Translations under genes and position numbers: made by a program
Part shown: positions 8,190 through 18,203 of the stretch, piece by piece
Numbering within the stretch: position 1 is the stretch's first letter
How the letters are laid out: each line of letters begins with the position of its first letter
NCBI GenBank assembly: GCA_910592005.1
Contig: CAJVPP010001717.1
Span: 1-18,203 of the forward strand
From: Funneliformis mosseae
Lineage: Eukaryota > Glomeromycota > Glomeromycetes > Glomerales > Glomeraceae
Direction of reading: 5' to 3'
DNA: 18,203 nt
The notes under the pieces: generated by a model
Databases searched by the model: none
Seen by the model: only the letters and a program-made list of their open reading frames with translations
What the model was told of the DNA's origin: nothing

Positions 8190-9440
8190 AGGATCTGATT
8201 AAACATAAAATAAAAATAAAATAAACAAAAATTAAAAAAAATATTAATTAATATATATAAAAAAATTAATATTAAAAAAACTCATCAGCTTATTTTTGCT
8301 ATGGTAATAAACTAATCAGTTTCATTTTAAAAGTTTTGTCTAATTCTTAGCCAAAGTAGAGGATTCAATTAAACCTAAATAAAAAGGAAATAAATAAAAC
8401 ATTAAAAAAATATTAATTAATATAGTTTTCAGCGAAAATAATGATGGAAAATTTTTTTTGAATAATAAAGTTTTTAATAAATAACTTTCAAAATTTTTTT
8501 TATTTTTAAATGCTTTTGATTAAGGAATTATACACTTAAAAAATTAAAATGTAAAAAGTATTCTTCTTCTCTGTAAATCTGGATTTAAATACAAGTTAAA
8601 ATGCTAAAAATTCGAAAGTTAGTCTTTCTTTTTATTAATTTAACTTTATGCGTTCTATTTCCTACTTCTTTAATTAAAATATATTATTTTTATTGTAAAA
8701 TATTTAGCTAAACATTTTTTTATTAGTGTATGAAGCTCGTTAACATAATAAAATATTTTGTAATCTTAATTTTAATGATCAAATACTCAAATTTGATCTT
8801 GTTTCATAATTTCAAAAATTTTTCATATTAAATTATATATTGCAGACTTCAAATAATATACATAGTATTTAGACTAGTAATATATATTAAATACTATGTA
8901 ATTGTTTATACAAATCCTTATAAAAAAATGTTAATTATATAGTAAAAGATTGCATCACTATTCTTTTTGCCAGAAACTGTATATATAAAAAAAAGCAATA
9001 TTAAAAAAAACTCATTAGCTTACCTTTGCTGCAGTGATAAGCTAGTCAGTTCTATTTCGAAGATTTTATCTGATTCTTATCCAAAGTAGAGAAACTGATT
9101 AATCCTAATATAAAAAGAAATAAAAATAAATAAAAAGATTATTAAAATAAAAAAATTAATATTAAAAAAAGAAACTTGTTAGCTTATCTTCACTACTGTG
9201 ACAGACTGATCAGTTCTATTTAGTTTTTAGTCAAAGCAAAGAATCTAAATAAATAATAAGCATATTAATAAAAATAATATTAAATAAAAAATAATTATTA
9301 ATCCACATAGAAAAAAAGAAAATCATCAGCTTACCTTCATTATAGTAATAAACTGATTAATTTCATTTTAACAGTTCTGTTTAATTCTTAATTAACCAAT
9401 AGAATCCAATAAAATTTTTAATAATTTAATAATAAAATTA
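8190..9440. repeat. Degenerate ~150-bp repeat, four copies plus a partial one
   Basis: Full copies start near 8281, 9011, 9173 and 9321; a partial copy lies at about 8190-8280. Shared blocks are CTCATCAGCTTAC, a middle block around ACTGATCAGTT, TGATTCTTAGCCAAAGTAGAGAA, then an A-rich tail. A non-repeat stretch (about 8430-9005) separates the first full copy from the rest. On the minus strand each unit reads like a short block bounded by an AG and a GTAAGC-like donor (intact in two of four copies), but all frames have stops. Probably a transposon-derived or satellite family. Confidence 0.5.
8859..8900. repeat. 13-bp perfect hairpin
   Basis: TACATAGTATTTA (8859-8871) pairs with TAAATACTATGTA (8888-8900) around a 16-nt loop. 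It lies in the spacer that splits the 150-bp repeat family, so it may mark an inserted small element. Confidence 0.5.
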
Positions 9441-9680
9441 ATCAGTTAAAAATGGTTAACATGTTAACTGTTAAATATTTTTTTTAACTGATTAAAATAG
9501 ATGAATTTAAATTTGATCAAAATTTATTTTCTGATTAGAATTAAAATTTTTATAATTCAAATTATTGTCTAACTTTGACCAAATCTATAGTATTAACCAA
9601 AGTTAATTTTAACTGATTAATTAGCTGATTAACAAATATTTTAATCAGTTATTAACCAGTTAAAGAATTATTAGTTAGTT
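9436..9680. repeat. Cluster of TTAATCAGTTAA / TTAACTGATTAA palindromic motifs
   Basis: TTAATCAGTTAA at 9438-9449 is inverted as TTAACTGATTAA at 9484-9495 and again at 9609-9620, with a further partial copy at 9641-9650. A 14-bp palindrome GTTAACATGTTAAC lies at 9455-9468. These are simple inverted repeats with no gene. Confidence 0.45.
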
Positions 9681-9967
9681 TAAACCTTTAGAAATAGATA
9701 ATCTAAAAAAATTATTGCAAATTCTTTTTATAAAGAAATATCTTGTATTATTTTTGCTATGATCTTTATGATAAAATTATTTTTATAATACTTCTTATTT
9801 AATTAAATAGATTAAATTTTGTTTTCTTTTTGCTAAACTTTAGTATTTTTTAAAAAAGATGTTTATTACAATATATATTATATTTTATTGTATTTTTATT
9901 TAATAGGATCTTTTTAGAGAAATTAAATTACAAGAATCATATATTATATTAAAAAACAATATTTTTA

Positions 9968-10240
9968 GGTCTTATTGCTAAGGATTTTCTTGATAAAAAT
10001 GTTCCAAATGTTATGGATTAGCCTTCTAATAGTCCAGATCTAAATCCTATTGAAAACCTTTAAGCAATTGTTAAAAGGAATGTGGAGTTGCGTAGGCCAA
10101 AAAATCTTAGTGAATTAGAGCGTTTATTGGAAGAGGAGTGGAGAAAAATTCAAAATAGTCTTCTAATTAATCTTGTAAATTCAATGCCTTAACATTGTAG
10201 GGAAGGTATTGAAAAAAATGGTGAACGAATATCATATTAA
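9968..10240 (+). pseudogene. 3' fragment of a Tc1/mariner-type transposase
   Basis: The frame from 9968 reads KDFLDKNVPNVMD, stop, PSNSPDLNPIENL, stop, then a C-terminal region with ELERLLEEEWRKIQNSLL and NSMP, stop, and finally GIEKNGERISY. SPDLNPIE is the signature around the last catalytic acidic residue of Tc1-like DD34E transposases. The block ending in SMP is the usual C-terminus. TAG at 10019-10021 and TAA at 10061-10063 replace the two positions where the family normally has tryptophan (DWP and ENLW); a third stop is at 10190-10192. The N-terminal DNA-binding part and the first two catalytic residues are missing, so this is a truncated dead copy. Confidence 0.8.
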
Positions 10241-10362
10241 TTTTTTTTTTAATAAATTACTACTTCTTAGCTTTAAAATAACGCATTAAACATTTTAATT
10301 GACGCAATACTTGTGAACCTATTATGATTTTAAAAAAGTTCATTTTTTTGTATACCACTGTA
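9968..10362 (+). mobile_element. 5'-truncated Tc1/mariner element with 3' terminal repeat
   Basis: The transposase fragment is followed by about 120 bp of tail ending TTTTTTTGTATACCACTG (to 10360) and then TA. Read inward this is CAGTGGTATACAAAAA, which matches the style of Tc1/mariner terminal inverted repeats next to a TA target. I find no matching 5' terminus upstream, so the left side is lost. Confidence 0.6.
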
Positions 10363-10392
10363 TATTTCATTTTAATCTAATAATATCAAAAA

Positions 10393-10575
10393 CTAAATGC
10401 AATAATTCCCAGAGCCTGATTTTCTTAGCAAACTTCCCACATTTTGCTTAAGGTACCGTTTCATAATGTTTTCAAGTATTTTGAAAAGAATAAATTCGAC
10501 AAACTTCGAAATATTAGTGCCATATATAGTTAGTATTTTGTTTAATAACATATTGTATTCGATGACATGAAACAT
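10393..10575 (-). CDS. Doubtful 60-codon ORF, no recognised domain
   Basis: Minus-strand ATG at 10575 to TAG at 10393. It reads MFHVIEYNMLLNKILTIYG, continues with hydrophobic and basic residues, and ends RKSGSGNYCI. Codon use is more balanced than the spacer, which hints at a gene remnant or exon, but no family is recognised and no promoter is visible. It sits between the mariner remnant and the next pseudogene, so it could be transposon debris. Chance cannot be excluded. Confidence 0.2.
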   Translation of the reverse strand: MFHVIEYNMLLNKILTIYGTNISKFVEFILFKILENIMKRYLKQNVGSLLRKSGSGNYCI

Positions 10576-10578
10576 CAA

Positions 10579-10934
10579 TTCTATGGATTGTGGAATTATT
10601 TATATTATTTAAGGACCCCGCATAATATGTATATAGGTTGTAAAATTGTTTGCTTAATCAGGTGCAATTTTGGGTATAGTTAGAGAATAGGTTTGCTTAG
10701 AATCAATAAAAATTTTCAGTATACTTATATTTTTAGTTTGCGTATTTTCAGTATATTTTTTTTATATGTCATATTTTTTGATTACTTATTTTTTAGATAA
10801 TTTTGGCCGATCCTTATTGAGATCACGTGATATATAGTTTAATTTATATATGCTGATTACTGACGTATGACTAAATGATAATCTAATCTTTTTTTCTTAA
10901 CATGTTTTCGTGTAAATATAATAAAGACTGACTT
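10579..10934. other. Spacer upstream of the repeated-family pseudogene
   Basis: No gene is seen. ATTTTCAGTATA occurs twice (around 10712 and 10745). The palindrome ATCACGTGAT (10822-10831), identical to that at 2374, lies about 100 bp before the pseudogene start and could be part of its former promoter. Confidence 0.4.
10822..10831. promoter_or_regulatory. ATCACGTGAT palindrome upstream of the pseudogene
   Basis: Second copy of the 10-bp E-box palindrome, about 104 bp before the first coding base of the 10935-14780 gene. Position would suit a promoter element; that is inference only. Confidence 0.3.
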
Positions 10935-13900
10935 TTGAAACATGAATATTGTACTCATATTATTAATGCCAAAAAGGTTATTTGTATTTGTGGTAAAATA
11001 ATTAAACTTAATAGGCGTTGGGAAGAGGAGTTTGATTCTGATATATATGATAGTATAGATAAGGATGATTTACTTCAAGTAGATAAAATAGATAATGATG
11101 ATAATGATATTTCAACCCCTCCTCTTATTACAAATAATAATAAAAAACGCATACATCAATCATAAAAGCATTAAATATACTGCGGACTTCAGTCAGAACA
11201 AATATCTTTATATATTAAATATACTTTAGCACAATTTGGAGGTTCTAGACGTATTGAGATTATAGTATGTGAATTATTTCCAAGGTTAGTTGGTAAAAAA
11301 TTCTCACGCAAAAAGCTAAATCATGAAGAAAAAAGAAAATTAAATTGAACATTGTATGCTGAATCTACATGGCAAATAGATAGAACAAGTGAGTACTTTT
11401 GAATTTTTGAAATCTAGTTATTATTTTTATATCTGATATCTTATATTTTTGTATTATTTTTTAAATAATAGGTAATGCAGTTCGTTCTAAAATTTGTACC
11501 AGCTTTGCTGAATATAGCAATAGTATTTATAATGAATGTTGCTATATAAGATCTGATAAAAGACTATATACAATTATTAGAAGGAAAGTTCCATTGCCTG
11601 AAAATATTAAATTTACTCCTAAATATTTTTGGGAGGATAATGCGTTAAAAATCATCTCCAGAATTTTTATCTTCGTGACATATGGAATTTACTTAATGAT
11701 AACAGTGAATGTAATAAAAATAATGTATGGATTTCCTTAGCTGATAAAGCACTTAAAGGTGTATTTAATCACAAACTGATTTTTATTAGATTATGTGAAG
11801 TTATAAATGATGCAGCAGAACGAAAAATTAAAAATAAGGGTAAACAAAACATTAAATATTCTGAAGATTTTACAAGTTTTTTAGTTATTTTAGAAGGTTT
11901 TAGTTCTAGAGCCTTGGATTTATTTCGGCAAAATCTAGAAGAACGATGTATTCAATCTATCAGGTGAATTTTATATAATTTTTGAATGGATTTTTTATTG
12001 ATGATTATTAAATTTTTGTTTTCAATTTAGATATTTGTGATCTAACAATGAGGATCGTCTTACTAATCCTGATTTATGCTATGAAAATGTTGCAAGATTT
12101 AAACGCCTAATTGATGCCATCCAGTATAATAGTTCTATAGCAGCTATGACGAATAATACTAAATTGAAGTCACATTTACGATATTCACCACAACTTGGAT
12201 GCATTGTTAGCTCAATTTTACCTTATAATCAAACTAAAGTTAACAACTACAGTGACATTTCAAACATTATCAACTGCATTAAAAATCATAATGCAATTGC
12301 TAAAGATGTTCGTGCATATATTCTTTAAGTAAGTATAATTAAATGTAATGTATATTGATATATAAGTTTAAATACTGTTTAAATTAATATTTAAAATTAC
12401 AATCTATTTAAAGTACCATTGCCTAAGTTTCCTCCAGTTGTAATTGCTTTAATTCCGAATACATTAAAAGATACTGCTGATGACATTTCAAAATTGCATA
12501 AAAAATTAATTTAGGAAATAGCACTACACCTTCAACTTCATATATTGACTCTTGGATCAGATGGGGCAATTCTTGAATTTCAAGCACAAGAGCAAATAAT
12601 TGTAACTCAAACATCAGAGCAGCTTTCTATTCATGATGATAATTTAAATATTCATTTTAGTTGTCTGATCTTTGATAGTGTTGGTCCTATCATTTGCATA
12701 CAAGATCCAAAACATACCAAAAAGACTGCTCGTAATGCTGTAATATCTGGTGCATATCTGTTAACATTTGGAACAACTTCAGCACAATATTCACATTTTC
12801 TTAATCTTATAAGGTGACATAATTCAATTATGTATAAAAATGATGTAATTAAAATAGATCGCCAGGATGATGGCGCTGCATACAGAACCTTTTGCTCTGT
12901 GAACTTAAGACAATGTTTGACGCAAAATTATGATATGCAACCCGAAATGAATGGTTTTTTTGTGTATCTATTTGTAATAGGTAAATAATTGTTTTTAATA
13001 CATAATTTTATATATTATTTTATTAAATATACTTCTCCATTTAGGTGAACTCATAGATAGTTTTCTTAATCATTATATTGCTCCAATTGAAAGAATCAGA
13101 ATGGCGATGATGGGGTTCTTTTTTTTACATCTTTGGCAATTTCATATAAAAACACTTGCACATAAATATTCTGATTTTATCAATATTAATCAAAATTTTT
13201 TGGCTTCCCAAACTTTTTCAATACTTACTTCTCTTAGTTAATCAATTGTATTATTAGTTAAAGCCCATCGTGAATATTATCCACAAGTACCTTTAATTCC
13301 TTGGATGTATGGCACTGAACCTTGCGAACATTTTTTTGGTGTAGCAAGACAAATTAATTCTGATTTTGACTTTGCAGAAATTATTCAAATGCTTCCAAAA
13401 ATATCCCAATACACAAAGGCGCTTAGAAATAAAAACTTAAGCTTCGAAAAAGACAAATCTGTTTGTGAAGGTATTTATAATAAAAAAAAAGAAAAACTTT
13501 AAAATTCATGCAATTGATAATACTAATTAAAATTATTTGCAATTATTTTAGGCTACCACTTTGATTATAATTCAGGCTCTTTAGAAGAATTAACTATGCA
13601 AAAATTTTGTCTTTGGCTAACAGATGAGCAAATATTACAAACATTTCACCATTCACGACAATTGGCAAGTGAACTTACCAAATTTCTTAGGATGATTCAG
13701 CCAGCAAACTTACCTATTAGTATTGATCTATTCATAATCTTAATTGATGCTAATAATGAAGATATTTCAATGTATACTAATAATACAAATAATGAAAATG
13801 AAATATCTGAAGAATCTGAAATTAATTTATCGACAGCTATTGATAAAGCATCTACTGAAGTATTTAGAAACAATGAGAACTTAGATGAAGATGAATCTAA

Positions 13901-14780
13901 AATCGAAGGAATTTTTAATGATGGATGCTCTCAAATTCGATTACTTAATAAAAAAACAGATACTATATCAGTTTTGAATTATGGTGATAGTGGTAAGTTT
14001 ATTATATTGAATAACGATGACATTTTATTTGTTTTCAAAATATTTATTAATATTATTTCTTTAATTAATAGTGAATAATGAATTCAAGTATATTGTAAAT
14101 GACAAGTTAAATTTGGAATCTCTTATCAATCAAAGAAAGCTGCATGATGCATATTGTTCAAAACCTCTTAAAAGAAAATTCAAACCTGTAGGATCAAGTT
14201 CGTCTCGTTCAAATAATGAACTTTCTATTCAACAAATAAAGCAAGTCACTTTGTAGCCTACTTTACAAAAAATGAAAATCCAGAACAGCGGTTTGTTACA
14301 CAGCGTGAAAAAAGATAGAAGGATAATAGGAAAAATCTGGCTTTTACACTTACACGATTGCATGCAGATGAATTAGAAAATCAAAACAAAAAAAAGTATC
14401 AAAGAAGAAAAAAGCTCATATAAGCATGATTCAAAGTATGTTTTTTTCCATCTTTCTATGCATAAAAAGAGTAAAATCAATATTAACTTTATGCTATTTT
14501 AGTTCCAAATATTGAAGATGCTAACATAACACCCGAATTTCCATTAAAGAAGGGACATTACGTATTTGTAAGATTTGGCAATAAAATGTGTGTGGGACGA
14601 GTGATTTCAATTTATTTTGATGCATATGGCAAGCATTGTTATACAGACGAAGCAATTAAAAATATTAATGATATTTCTTATATTTCATTACATGTGTACA
14701 TTCCTATTCATTTTGATATTTTCAGTGATTTAGTTAAGGAAGAATGTAATATTTTGACGTATCATATACCATCTAACTTA
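10935..14780 (+). pseudogene. Decayed member of a large Glomeromycotan repeated family, possibly P-element/THAP9-like transposase
   Basis: Predicted exons, joined by GT-AG introns: 10935-11388, 11472-11963, 12031-12328, 12414-12980, 13045-13470, 13552-13992, 14072-14435 and 14503-14780. The N-terminus has a Cys/His cluster (CTHIINAKKVICICGK), then an acidic linker, QFGGSRRIE, YAESTWQIDR, LGSDGAILEF, DPKHTKKTARN, RQDDGAAYR, CEHFFGVARQINSDFDF, an acidic region and a final block with FVRFGNKMCVGRV and DISYISLHVYIPIH. I recall many near relatives in Rhizophagus-type genomes. The D..H..K..RN and E..FG..RQ motifs resemble P-element/THAP9 transposases, but that link is tentative. Decay: TTG instead of ATG at the start; stops at 11163, 11172, 11346, 12038, 12326, 12512, 12815, 13239, 14316, 14421 and 14427; frameshifts near 11647 (one A lost), 12328 and 14240. 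The 3' end is cut by the Helitron. Confidence 0.75.
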
Positions 14781-14784
14781 TTAG

Positions 14785-15040
14785 TCCGAAGCGAAGCGAA
14801 AGACTTTTACATACTAGCCACATATTACACAAGGTATCCCGTTATCCGCCCACTCGCAGCTTGAGCTGATCGTAATTGGTTGTACTGTTACATCCTGTCT
14901 AAATAAAGTAATTATCCTTGCACCATAAAACAAACAAAATAAATAAAAATAAAACAAAAAAAAATTACGCCAAATCGTTTTTATTTATGACTACTATATT
15001 TGTAAACAAACAAAAAATGCGTGAAAACTTTATTATTTTT
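14785..15040 (-). other. Helitron 3' non-coding tail
   Basis: Between the helicase C-terminus and the CTAA end there is no coding sequence. On the minus strand it runs from an A/T-rich part (about 15030-14920) to a mixed-composition end containing CAGCTCAAGCTG (a small hairpin, about 14866) and the GCTTCGCTTCGG tract. It probably carries the transposition terminator. Confidence 0.45.
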
Positions 15041-18000
15041 TCTCACGATAACAAAGTAGATGCTCTTTTTCGACCTTCCTTTCTTACAGCCTTCTGCAAG
15101 TCTTTATACACTGGAGCCTCTCAAATGAGAAATAGTTGAAGCAGATATCGTTAAGTGAACGAGCTCGAAAAATTGCAACAAACGAAAGACCCGCTGCAAA
15201 CTCTTTGTTTCCAAGATCTATTTTAGTCTTTTGTAGGGTGAGTCACTGACTCTTATGCACTGTGATTGCCCAAGCAAGATATATTGATACCTGAAGCTGA
15301 GAACATTGCGTTCCAGATTTACTTTCCCAAATGTGTTTAATAGGTACGATCAGAATGACATTGACTCCCTCGGTTGTTGCGATAGTAGGTCCCTCAAATT
15401 GGTCAAAACTGATGAAAACTGCTGTAGAAAGTGAAGGTGGGCCCTGCTCCTCATATATAATGTCTTGTATTGTACCCATTGAGCCGTTGACTAACCCACA
15501 CTCAGTCTATAAGTTGGCTTTTAACATGACGCGACAACCCTTCGCCAGTTACAAACGAGCCTCAAGACCTTTCGCTACATCCGAATCAGCCTTTTTAGCC
15601 TTTCGACCTCCGGAATGTGACGCAAGGATTTCAGCTATTGGCCTGTTCAACGAGACGAGCATCTCGATATTAACTCCGTCTACATCAGCCCATTTCATTA
15701 GTATGAATACGGCATCTGAAAATCGATCTTGCTCTATTCTATTGAAATTATTTTCAAAGCGTGTGCAGAGTTTTTTCCAATCTTCTAATGTGCATTCTCC
15801 ATCTCGTAGCCTCAAGAGTAACTCTCTGAAGCCCTGTTGCTTTTCCGAATTACCTGATTGCCTTTGAACGACATCAAGCTTATATACCTCTCTGAAATGT
15901 TTGTATGCTGCGATGCCGTCATTTGAAATAATATCGTGTGTTATGTTGTTAGCATACATAGGCATGTCACATACAGGAGGAAGTTGCCCGAAATCGCCAA
16001 ACATTATGATGGATCTTCTGCCAAAAGGTTTGTTCGTGTATTCAGGGAATGCTTGTCGCAACCAAATGTCAATTAATTTGAGCATTCGACGTCCTACCAT
16101 ACTTTTTTCATCGATGATAAGGTATATAACATTTTGTAATCATTCTTGTAATTGTTTTAATTGCTTATTGTCTAATTCAAGATTCTTGGTATTACATAAA
16201 GGTATAGAAAGCGTCGAGTGAATAGTTGCACCATTGATATTGAAAGCTGCGACTTCCGTAGGTGCGATTACAAGAACTGGAGGTTTTGATCCACTTCCTT
16301 CTGTCACTCGAAGTCGCTCATGAATTACTCCAATGAGGTAAGATTTACCTGTTCCCGCTGTTCCTATTATTATAATTCTTAAAGGTTCGACTTGATTGCC
16401 TCTGAGTATGTCATTGTAGTGTGATTCTATTCGTTTGAAAACCTTTTTTTGATTTTCATTTAGGCTCTGATTATCAATCGAACTGTACACCTTTTCACTA
16501 GCATTATTCCTATTATTCGAAGCTAGATGTACGAAGTTGCGAGCATTTATTATGTCAAAATTAGAATAGTGTTGTTGATAGTCATTAATCCAGTCATGGT
16601 TTCGATCCATATCTCGAGATCCTAGATCAGACGAACCAACTATCCTTGTGTTTGGCCCCATCTCAGCGAGTCGCATCCAATCGTAACGAAATTCATCCTC
16701 TTCGTCGTATTCAATCTCTTCATCATCACTTTCATCATCGCTTTCTTTATCACTGATTTCATCTTCTTTATCTACATGGTTTTCAAGCATATCAACTGGA
16801 TCATTATTGATCGTATCAAGATGATAACTATAAAGAGTTGACCAAGGGACATTGTTATCGTTTAGTTGTTGTAGATTTTGATGCAGAACATGAAAGAGGA
16901 CCTTCATGCGACAGAACTCCTTCCACTGTTGTCCATTGCGCAAAGGTGAAGGTTGTGGCCATATTCGTACGATATTTTCCTTCTTGATTTTTTTCTAATG
17001 ACCATTGACGTTTTTATATGTTTGATATAGCATAAACAATGAGATTTCTTCAAGCTCATTAGGCCTATTCCAATATTTTTGGAGAGGTGATTGTGTCATA
17101 CATCCTACGTCTTTGATTGTGGTGAAGTCTTGTCCAACTCCTCCCTACCTGTACCACGAATCCACCTTGCCGATTTTATGCTAAGATTTAAGGAAACAAA
17201 TGTATGACTTGAGTGATAAAGCGGAAGGCCAAGAAGAAGATGGCTGGTTTCTTGAGCAGACATATCTCGTTCTGCAACGCTGCTGAGCAAAAGTTTTTGA
17301 ATTGATGTAAGTGAAAGATCATCAGGATTACTAATATTAAGGATGTTATTAAATATTTCCGAAAACGCCATTGACCGAGGTTCTGACTTGTTTGCATATT
17401 TAGATATATATTGCAAGGCCACGTGAATGCTAAAGACTGGCTTGAGATCGACATTAGCATGCTAGCCTTGCAATTGGAGTCGATTGTGTGGGTTGATGTA
17501 TGGGTCATTTCTCGCCGTTATGAGTTCGGGTTGCCTGTGATTGTCTTCGCGTATGAATGTAAGATCATTATGATCCTTGGGATACCTGAATCTGCACGTT
17601 TGCTGACTCGTTCTTTTATTTATACGAATACAATATGATGGACTACACTGCGTGTGACGTTGTAATTTGTTGATTAATTTGACATAATCCTGTAAACCGT
17701 CGTCGATTTTATCGCTACATTTTTGACAGGGGTGTTGCTTCAGAATTGCTGCGTTGATTTCTGGATTAATTGTGGTAACTATTGAATCAATATATCTTAT
17801 TACATTGGGCATCTCACTTTTTTGCATTTCCTTCCAATCGATTATTAGTGCATCCCGTATTTTTCCGATCCTGTGCACATGTACGCTCCTACGATGCTGC
17901 CACTTGAACCTGTACCACCAATCAACTAGGTTCTATCGTGATATAAGCACATCCCGAAAGAAGGTCTCGAATCGTTTATTGAAAAACCATGTGGCTATAT

Positions 18001-18199
18001 GTGGATTATCAACGATATTCTGTACACACTGTTTTCCTGAATCATCCTCTTCGTCATTTGCCATTAGCTGATGGAGCTCAGGCCAATGAAAATCAGCCGC
18101 GCTAAACGTAAAAAATATTAGGCCTCGATGACCAATTTGCTTAATCATATCTGACAATTCGTAACGCCGTGACATCCAAAATTGTCTCAATCTGCGCAA
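15041..18199 (-). pseudogene. Helitron Rep/PIF1-like helicase, multiply disrupted
   Basis: Read on the minus strand. 18199-17465 carries the Rep part: FFTFSAADFHWPELHQLM, NPHIATWFFNKRFETFF, WQHRRSVHVHRIGKIRD (HVH is the HUH-type metal site), TTINPEINA, CQKCSDKIDDGLQDY, ARNDPYINPHNRLQLQG. 17461-17108 continues to a frameshift near 17110. 16943-16143 holds an acidic linker and Walker A GTAGTGKSYLIGV. 16139-15552 has LIIDEKSMVGRRM (Walker B), GDFGQLPPV and RQSGNSEKQQ. 15548-15041 has VNGSMGTIQDIIYEEQGPP, AWAITVHKSQ and GNKEFAAGLSFVAIFRARS, the C-terminal helicase motifs. Stops lie at 17933, 17462, 16995, 16140, 15549, 15507, 15240 and 15084. The helicase would unwind DNA and Rep would nick and join single strands; this copy can encode neither. 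The family is recognised with high confidence. Confidence 0.85.
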
Positions 18200-18203
18200 A
18201 CCT

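Larger units (their letters stand above)
14781..18203 (-). mobile_element. Helitron, 3' terminus at 14781, 5' part beyond the right edge
   Basis: Rolling-circle transposon on the minus strand. Coding order on that strand is Rep/HUH region, then PIF1-like helicase, then a non-coding tail ending CTAA (14784-14781), followed by T (complement of 14780). Helitrons end in CTRR and insert between A and T, so this fits. The host frame (the 10935 gene) breaks exactly here, after SNLL. Near the tip lies a TTTCGCTTCGCTTCGG tract bounded by AGTC and GACT, a weak possible hairpin. The 5' TC end and the Rep N-terminus lie outside the window. The internal gene is dead, so this copy is non-autonomous. Confidence 0.65.

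Noticed and set aside
8190..9440. C/D-box snoRNA cluster suggested by TGATGA and CTGA in each repeat
   Set aside because: The order and spacing of the boxes do not form a C then D unit with terminal stems within one copy.
12423..12614. Minus-strand ORF of 63 codons
   Set aside because: Antisense shadow of the exon at 12414-12980 of the repeated-family pseudogene.
14785..15139. Plus-strand ORFs after 14785
   Set aside because: They lie in the Helitron tail and its antisense; the continuation RSEAKDFYIL after SNLL is Helitron sequence, not the end of the upstream gene.
15331..16221. Plus-strand ORFs of 178 and 106 codons
   Set aside because: They are antisense shadows of the Helitron helicase frame, which carries clear helicase motifs on the minus strand.

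Overview
The window looks like nuclear DNA of an arbuscular mycorrhizal fungus (Glomeromycotina, Rhizophagus-like). It is very AT-rich and its genes carry short GT-AG introns. It holds three families that I recognise as expanded in those genomes: a kinase with an N-terminal CxxC-x9-CxxC zinc ribbon, a large repeated gene with DPKH..K..ARN and EHFFG.AR motifs, and a Helitron with Rep and PIF1-like helicase domains. The taxonomic call rests on recalled family resemblance, not on a search.

Layout. 1-207: weak minus-strand coding signal running off the left edge. 208-3285: mostly non-coding, with small hairpins. 3286-7167: one plus-strand protein-kinase gene. 7168-9960: extremely AT-rich spacer with two degenerate tandem repeat families. 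9968-10362: 3' remnant of a Tc1/mariner transposon. 10363-10934: spacer with one doubtful minus-strand ORF. 10935-14780: multi-exon pseudogene of a repeated, probably transposon-derived family. 14781-18203: minus-strand Helitron with a decayed Rep/helicase gene, cut by the right edge. Its 3' end (CTAA, flanked by T on its strand) sits exactly where the pseudogene's homology stops, so the Helitron appears to be nested inside that gene.

The most striking object is inside the kinase gene. Between exon 2 (ends 3462) and the zinc-ribbon exon (starts 5742) lies an array of 22 units of the form intron, three bases, intron. Every unit has an AG acceptor, exactly 3 nt, then a GT donor (18 of 22 are GTAAGT). 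Introns are 72-101 nt; the closing one is 181 nt. Taken as 22 one-codon microexons with every intron in phase 1, they join exon 2 to the kinase in frame without a stop and add 23 junction-spanning codons. The other two frames hit stops. The predicted mRNA has 27 exons and 1,452 coding nt, a multiple of three. I know of no described gene with so long a run of 3-nt exons. The main rival reading is a single 2.28-kb intron filled with satellite, which is also in frame. The kinase has one in-frame TAA in its activation segment, so it may be a young pseudogene.

The right half is a transposon graveyard. The three decayed coding sequences carry many stops, several at positions where I recall W, R or Q in relatives, consistent with C:G to T:A decay.
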